A stretch of DNA of 35,538 nucleotides from assembly GCA_011525745.1 (NCBI GenBank), contig WYBU01000051.1, positions 1 through 35,538 on the forward strand. The letters run 5' to 3'. Under the pieces are notes generated by a model. The model was not told the origin of the DNA. It searched no databases and saw only the letters and a program-made list of their open reading frames with translations. Source of the DNA: Planctomycetaceae bacterium. GTDB lineage: Bacteria; Planctomycetota; Phycisphaerae; UBA1845; UTPLA1. The translations under genes were made by a program, and so were the position numbers. How positions within the stretch are numbered: position 1 is the stretch's first letter; every line of letters starts with the position of its first letter. Shown here one piece after another: positions 32,133-35,538 of the stretch.

Positions 32133-32664
32133 AGTAGGTACGGCGCCGGCTGCTCCGGCAACCCAAGCGACGAAGGGAAGAAAAGCAGCGTTGCACAATC
32201 GGCCGTCCGTTGATGGTGACGCCGCTTGTGTTTGTGTTGCTGGAAATCCGTCGCGCGACGCGAAGAAATCCGGCGGCAGAAGTCACGGAGGTCACTATCA
32301 TCGAAGCAGGCGGTTTTACCGCAATGGGTCGCTGAATCGTACACACGGCCGCCAGTGGTTCTTCCCCGAAGGGGATCAACGTAAATAGCCGTGAGCGCAG
32401 CCCACGGAACTGAAGGGGCCGCACGACCGTCGTGCTACGGCCGGGGCGAAGCGCATGAACGCCTGACGGCACGTACTCGGGCGGTGCGATGTGGAACCCT
32501 CTCAGGGTTCCAATTGATAAACGACGTCCGATACCGTGGGTTTCACCCACGGCTATTCAAGTTCGTCCCTTTCAGGGATGGCGGCGCCCTGGGATCTGGA
32601 CTGCGGCCGCACAGACTCTATGGATCATGCGGCCTGACGGCTCGAATTGTTGCGCCGCAGCAAT
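32133..32664. repeat. Gene-free stretch with palindromic repeats
   Basis: I see no gene here. Palindromes include GGAACCCT-CTC-AGGGTTCC (32493-32511), CCGTGGGT-TTC-ACCCACGG (32534-32552) and GTCCCT-TTC-AGGGAT (32565-32579), plus a GAAGGGGAT copy near 32370. The series resembles a dispersed repeat I recall from planctomycete genomes (phrases such as TTTCAGGG near CCCACGG), found between genes. Possible terminator of the Rieske gene lies in the first 100 bp but was not identified. Confidence 0.65.
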
Positions 32665-33069
32665 TCACGCCTGTTCCACCGCCTCGATCAGCCTCCGGTC
32701 GAGCGCCAGCAACCGCACGTACGGATCCATCGCGCGCACTTCCAGAAACGTGGCCAGGTGGATCGCGTCGAGCGTTCGCAGGGATGCGGCCGGGGCGACG
32801 CGACCGGCGCTGTCGCAAATGGCGCGTGTCATTTCCAACAGATCGATCGTCGGCGACAGCGCTGCCCAGTCACGACGAATCCGCGTCAAGTCCGCCCGCC
32901 GCTGCGGCGCCTTCAGCGCCAGGCGGCAGAAGGCGCGCTCGACTTCGACGAACAGCAATCTCGACGAATAGCGCCGCCCGGCGGCGTTCAGACGTGCCGC
33001 AGCTTCGTCGGCGCCGCTTTCGCGAAACAGCACGGCCAGGACGGCCGATGCGTCGAGGTACAGGTTCAT
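32665..33069 (-). CDS. vapC: VapC-type PIN-domain toxin
   Basis: A 134-residue PIN-domain ribonuclease, the toxin of a type II pair. Conserved acidic residues: MNLYLDASAVLAV (Asp6), EVERAF (Glu near 45), TLDAIHLAT (Asp near 99) and LLALDRRL, which supplies the fourth acidic position. These sites bind Mg2+ or Mn2+ for RNA cleavage, often tRNA in this family. The start ATG overlaps the antitoxin stop by one nucleotide (TGATG), a strong sign of coupled translation. No sign of inactivation. Confidence 0.88.
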   Translation of the reverse strand: MNLYLDASAVLAVLFRESGADEAAARLNAAGRRYSSRLLFVEVERAFCRLALKAPQRRADLTRIRRDWAALSPTIDLLEMTRAICDSAGRVAPAASLRTLDAIHLATFLEVRAMDPYVRLLALDRRLIEAVEQA

Positions 33070-33371
33070 CAGTTTCGATCCGCGCGAAGCTCATCCAGCA
33101 ATTCCGCCGCGCTAACCGGCAGGGGTCCGCCCGGCAGCGGTTCGAGCTTCAACGACGCCGGCGGCCGACTGTGCAACGTGGCCTCGCCGCGCTCGGCGCT
33201 GTTCTGGAGCGCCTCGTCGAGGCTCGAAGGCGGCACGGGCTGGCGGCGGGCCGGGCGCAGCTCGGCTACCACCTCATCGCGGTCGGTGACGAGAATCGTC
33301 TCGCCCGCCCGGGCCATGCGGATGTACTCGCTAAGTCGGGCCTTGAGCGCTTTGATGCCGACGGCTTTCAT
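33069..33371 (-). CDS. vapB: Phd/YefM-type antitoxin
   Basis: A 100-residue antitoxin. The N-terminal half (VGIKALKARLSEYIRMARAGETILVTDRDEVVAELRP) is the Phd/YefM DNA-binding fold; the C-terminal half (SLDEALQNSAERGE and a proline-rich tail ending ELLDELRADRN) should bind and neutralise VapC. The ATG at 33371 lies 6 nt after the -10 box. A tiny frame ATG-AAG-GAA-TGA starts 9 nt upstream and overlaps the start; I give it little weight. Cotranscribed with the toxin. Confidence 0.85.
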   Translation of the reverse strand: MKAVGIKALKARLSEYIRMARAGETILVTDRDEVVAELRPARRQPVPPSSLDEALQNSAERGEATLHSRPPASLKLEPLPGGPLPVSAAELLDELRADRN

Positions 33372-33377
33372 TCCTTC

Positions 33378-33406
33378 ATGGTAGTCACTGGTGGTCACCG
33401 AGTCAA
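33378..33406 (-). promoter_or_regulatory. Toxin-antitoxin promoter with possible operator repeats
   Basis: TTGACT (33406-33401), 17-nt spacer, TACCAT (33383-33378), then 6 nt to the ATG. Three TGACT/TGACC/TGACT repeats lie between and over the two boxes and could be the antitoxin-binding operator, as expected for autoregulation. Confidence 0.5.
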
Positions 33407-33457
33407 ACGAGGCGGAAGCTGGGATTGTGAAGCCGTCACAACGCGCCTCACAAACGC

Positions 33458-34960
33458 CTATACATGATCCGGCGGCTGAATCTTCTCGACCTTGCCCGCC
33501 GCCAGCAATGCCTGGTACTCGCGCCAGGTCATCGACGGCTTGCCAGTGTCGACGTCCTTCATCGTGATGCAGCCGTAGACCGGGCAGACCAGCGAGCACA
33601 TGTTGCAGCCGACGCACGTGTCCTGGTTGATCGTATAGACGTTGACGTACCCGTCACCCGCGCCGAACAGGTAGCGCTCGCCGCCCGAAACAAACGTCCG
33701 CCCGCCGTTGCCCATCTCCGCCAGAACCGTCCCTTCGTCGCCGCGTCGCCGCGTCGCTACGTCGCGCTTCCCTTCGTGCCTTCGGGCCTTCGTGCCTTCG
33801 TGCATCATTTCCATTCGCCGCACAAACTCCCCCTCTTCCACGCGCTCACGCCGAATCGACTGATGACAGCCGTCCTCGCACGCGATGTAACACAGGCCGC
33901 AGTTGATGCACTTGTCCTGGTCGATCTCGGCCACGATCTTGTAGTTCAGATCGAGATCGCTCCACTCCACGATGCGCTGCGTCGACCGGCCGACGAAGTC
34001 GCCCAGCCGCGCGAAGCCCTTCTGCCGCATCCAGCCCTTCAGCCCGTCGATCAGCGGGTCGATGATGCGAAAGCCGTAGTGCATCACCGCCGTGCACACC
34101 TGCACGCACGACGCCCCCAGCAGCATGTGTTCGACCGCGTCCTGCCACGCCTGAATGCCGCCGATGCCGCTGATCGGCAGGCGGATTTCCGGATCGGTCG
34201 CGATCTGGCTGACCAGGTGCAGCGCGATCGGCTTGACCGCCGGGCCGCAGTAGCCGCCGTGCGAGCCGCGTCCGCGCACCTGCGGCCGCGGCGCCAGCGT
34301 GTCGAGGTCCAGCCCCATGATCGAGTTGACGGTGTTGATCAGCGAGATGGCGTCCGCGCCGCCACGCTGCGCGGCGCGGCCGATGGCGCGAATATCGCTG
34401 ACGTTGGGCGTCAGCTTGACCATCACCGGCGTGCGGGCGACTTCCTTGACCCACTGGACGATCATGCAGGTGTAATCGGGCACCTGGCCGACGGCCGATC
34501 CCATGCCGCGCTCGGACATGCCGTGCGGGCAGCCGAAGTTCAGCTCGATGCCGTCGGCGCCGGCGTCCTCGGTGCGCTTGACGATGTCGTGCCACGTTTC
34601 GCGCTTGCTTTCGACCATCAGCGAGACGAACAGCGCGCGGTCGGGGAAGTCGCGCTTGACGCTGGCGATCTCGCGCAGATTCACTTCCAGCGGGCGGTCG
34701 GTGATCAGTTCGATGTTGTTCAGTCCCATGACCTTGCGGCCGTCGTAGTCGACCGCGCCGTAGCGCGACGCGACGTTGACAATCGGATCGTGGGAGATGG
34801 TCTTCCAGACCGCGCCGCCCCAGCCGGCCTCGAACGCCCGGCGCACCTGGTACTCGGAATTAGTCGGCGGCGCCGAGGCAAGCCAGAACGGATTCGGCGC
34901 GCGAACGCCGCAGAATTCGACCGACAGATCGGGTTCGTGATTGCGGGAATCGTCGTGCAC
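33458..34960 (-). CDS. preA: Dihydropyrimidine dehydrogenase subunit PreA-like, with insert between Fe-S clusters
   Basis: A 500-residue oxidoreductase: FMN-binding dihydroorotate-dehydrogenase-like barrel (LSVEFCGVRAPNPFWLASAP; GIELNFGCPHG; VMVKLTPNVSDI; LPISGIGGIQAWQDA) plus two C-terminal [4Fe-4S] motifs, Cys351/354/357/361 and Cys449/452/455/459. Pairs with PreT to reduce pyrimidines with NADH. In E. coli PreA (411 residues) the two clusters are close; here 88 residues separate them, including a repeat-derived stretch (MHEGTKARRHEGK, VATRRRGDEGT). The GTG at 34960 has GGAGG 8 nt upstream. A possible -10 TAAGAT lies near 35015. No preT or dihydropyrimidinase is adjacent, so a pyrimidine role is by family only. 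Confidence 0.88.
   Translation of the reverse strand: MHDDSRNHEPDLSVEFCGVRAPNPFWLASAPPTNSEYQVRRAFEAGWGGAVWKTISHDPIVNVASRYGAVDYDGRKVMGLNNIELITDRPLEVNLREIASVKRDFPDRALFVSLMVESKRETWHDIVKRTEDAGADGIELNFGCPHGMSERGMGSAVGQVPDYTCMIVQWVKEVARTPVMVKLTPNVSDIRAIGRAAQRGGADAISLINTVNSIMGLDLDTLAPRPQVRGRGSHGGYCGPAVKPIALHLVSQIATDPEIRLPISGIGGIQAWQDAVEHMLLGASCVQVCTAVMHYGFRIIDPLIDGLKGWMRQKGFARLGDFVGRSTQRIVEWSDLDLNYKIVAEIDQDKCINCGLCYIACEDGCHQSIRRERVEEGEFVRRMEMMHEGTKARRHEGKRDVATRRRGDEGTVLAEMGNGGRTFVSGGERYLFGAGDGYVNVYTINQDTCVGCNMCSLVCPVYGCITMKDVDTGKPSMTWREYQALLAAGKVEKIQPPDHV
33735..33812. repeat. CTTCGTGCCTTCGTGC-type repeat inside preA
   Basis: Simple alternating blocks (CGTCGCCGCGTCGC then CCTTCGTGCC) interrupt the preA coding sequence in frame. 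They encode HEGTKARRHEG, a translated phrase I recall as a dispersed repeat in many bacterial genomes. Confidence 0.6.
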
Positions 34961-35038
34961 GGGAGCAGCCTCCAGTAATCAGGCGCGAATCGGAGAACAG
35001 GCCCTTTTCTTCTATCTTATCGCCGACGCATTCGCGGA

Positions 35039-35271
35039 ACAGCCGCCCCCGGCTGTGGGTGTGGCACAGCCGCCCCCGGCTGTGAGTGTGGCACAGCCGC
35101 CCTCGGCTGTGCATGGGGCACAGCCGCCCCCGGCTGTGAATGGGGCACAGCCGCCCTCGGCTGTCGGTGGTACGGGCGTCTCGCCCGTCCCCGCGTGGCA
35201 CGGGCTTGTAGCCCGTGGGGCACAGTCGCCCCCGGCTGTGAGTGTGGCACAGCCGCCCTCGGCTGTGATTC
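35039..35271 (+). repeat. 27-bp palindromic array 3, interrupted by GC palindromes
   Basis: Four full 27-bp units and a truncated fifth, then an insert with ACGGGCG-TCT-CGCCCGT (35172-35188) and CACGGGCT-TGT-AGCCCGTG (35199-35217), then two more units. Same orientation as array 2. It lies between the divergent preA and VCBS-type genes, leaving no clear promoter on the plus side. Gene-free 34961-35323 holds little else. Confidence 0.9.
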
Positions 35272-35323
35272 CCGAGTCCTCCAACGCCCGCTGCAAGCCT
35301 CTGCGCCGCAAACGGTTGCGCTT

Positions 35324-35538
35324 TTGAGCGCGCTGCTTGCCGCAGTGCTTGGAACCTTTCCCGTGTCCCCCGCTTTCGGTCAGGCCTGCCTCGATCCGCT
35401 CGACCGCGCGCCCCCCTTCTGTCCCGTCGCCGAACGGGTCTTCGACATCAGCACGAACGGCAGCGTCATCGCCCTGGCCGATGTCAACGCCGATGGCGCC
35501 GTCGATGTCCTCACGCTGCATGGACCGTACGAGGTCGA
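35324..35538 (+). CDS. Start of a secreted FG-GAP/VCBS-repeat-like protein (partial)
   Basis: The first 71 codons of a protein cut by the window end. From a TTG at 35324 comes a hydrophobic stretch LSALLAAVLGTFPVSPAFGQA with a possible signal-peptidase site after FGQA, then a Cys-containing stretch and VIALADVNADGAVDVLTLHG, which matches the calcium-binding FG-GAP/VCBS repeat pattern. Such proteins are exported and often form beta-propellers in planctomycetes. The start codon is uncertain: no ATG in frame, and no basic residues precede the hydrophobic part, so the true start may lie upstream in the array-flanking DNA. Confidence 0.55.
   Translation, partial: MSALLAAVLGTFPVSPAFGQACLDPLDRAPPFCPVAERVFDISTNGSVIALADVNADGAVDVLTLHGPYEV

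Noticed and set aside
30138..32198. Long minus-strand ORF of 686 codons opposite the YqaA and Rieske genes
   Set aside because: It is rich in Arg, Ala, Gln and His as expected for a high-GC antisense shadow, and the opposite strand encodes two clear families.
1..35538. tRNA or rRNA genes
   Set aside because: I looked for T-loop and rRNA-like blocks by eye and found none; short ones could have been missed.

Overview
The window is high-GC bacterial DNA (roughly two-thirds G+C by eye). It reads as Planctomycetota, perhaps Phycisphaerae. That placement is inferred from the ClpS and YqaA-type sequences, the zinc ribbon of the CPxCGYDLRGL type on a small membrane protein, and the dense families of short palindromic repeats that recur between and inside genes. 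I see no rRNA, tRNA, CRISPR array, prophage or intact insertion sequence. Every functional call rests on reading the sequence and recalling families; no search was run.

Layout: 1-215 is low-complexity, probably the ragged end of a contig. 216-5276 holds a membrane-anchored alpha/beta hydrolase (+), a short nucleotidyltransferase of the glucose-1-phosphate thymidylyltransferase type (-), a single-ORF ABC ATPase-permease (+) and a zinc-ribbon membrane protein (+). 5687-16907 (-) is an envelope or exopolysaccharide block: a family 4 glycosyltransferase (GT4), a 27-bp repeat array, a polysaccharide deacetylase, a GEFGWEL-motif protein, a GT4-deacetylase fusion, a GT4-GT2 fusion, and an O-antigen-ligase/polymerase-like membrane protein. 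The last five overlap by 1-22 nt and must be one operon. A divergent GT4 follows at 17068 (+), then folC (-), a small conserved-looking protein (-), a DegT-type aminotransferase (+), a WaaP-type kinase (-) and an AraC/GyrI-type regulator (-). 24365-30842 carries a Nif3-like protein and a divergent methyltransferase, then lptF-lptG-clpS and a YqaA-type membrane protein. The rest holds a Rieske oxygenase, a VapBC-type toxin-antitoxin pair, preA, a third repeat array and the start of a secreted FG-GAP/VCBS-type protein cut by the window end.

How it fits together: a nucleotidyltransferase, sugar aminotransferase, several glycosyltransferases, deacetylases, polymerase/ligase, a WaaP-like kinase and the LptF/LptG pair all point to building and exporting a surface glycan in a diderm envelope.

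Two patterns stand out. First, several palindromic repeat families, one of exactly 27 bp and so neutral to reading frame, have entered coding sequence. They form the linkers or tails of three fused proteins, sit inside one glycosyltransferase domain, and another repeat separates the two Fe-S clusters of PreA. Second, at least eight genes without a Shine-Dalgarno sequence have a -10-like hexamer only 6-12 nt upstream of the start codon, four of them with a TTGACC-like or TTGTCG-like -35 box 17-18 nt further up, which suggests leaderless transcripts. This pattern also helps decide the starts of folC and the small protein at 20183.
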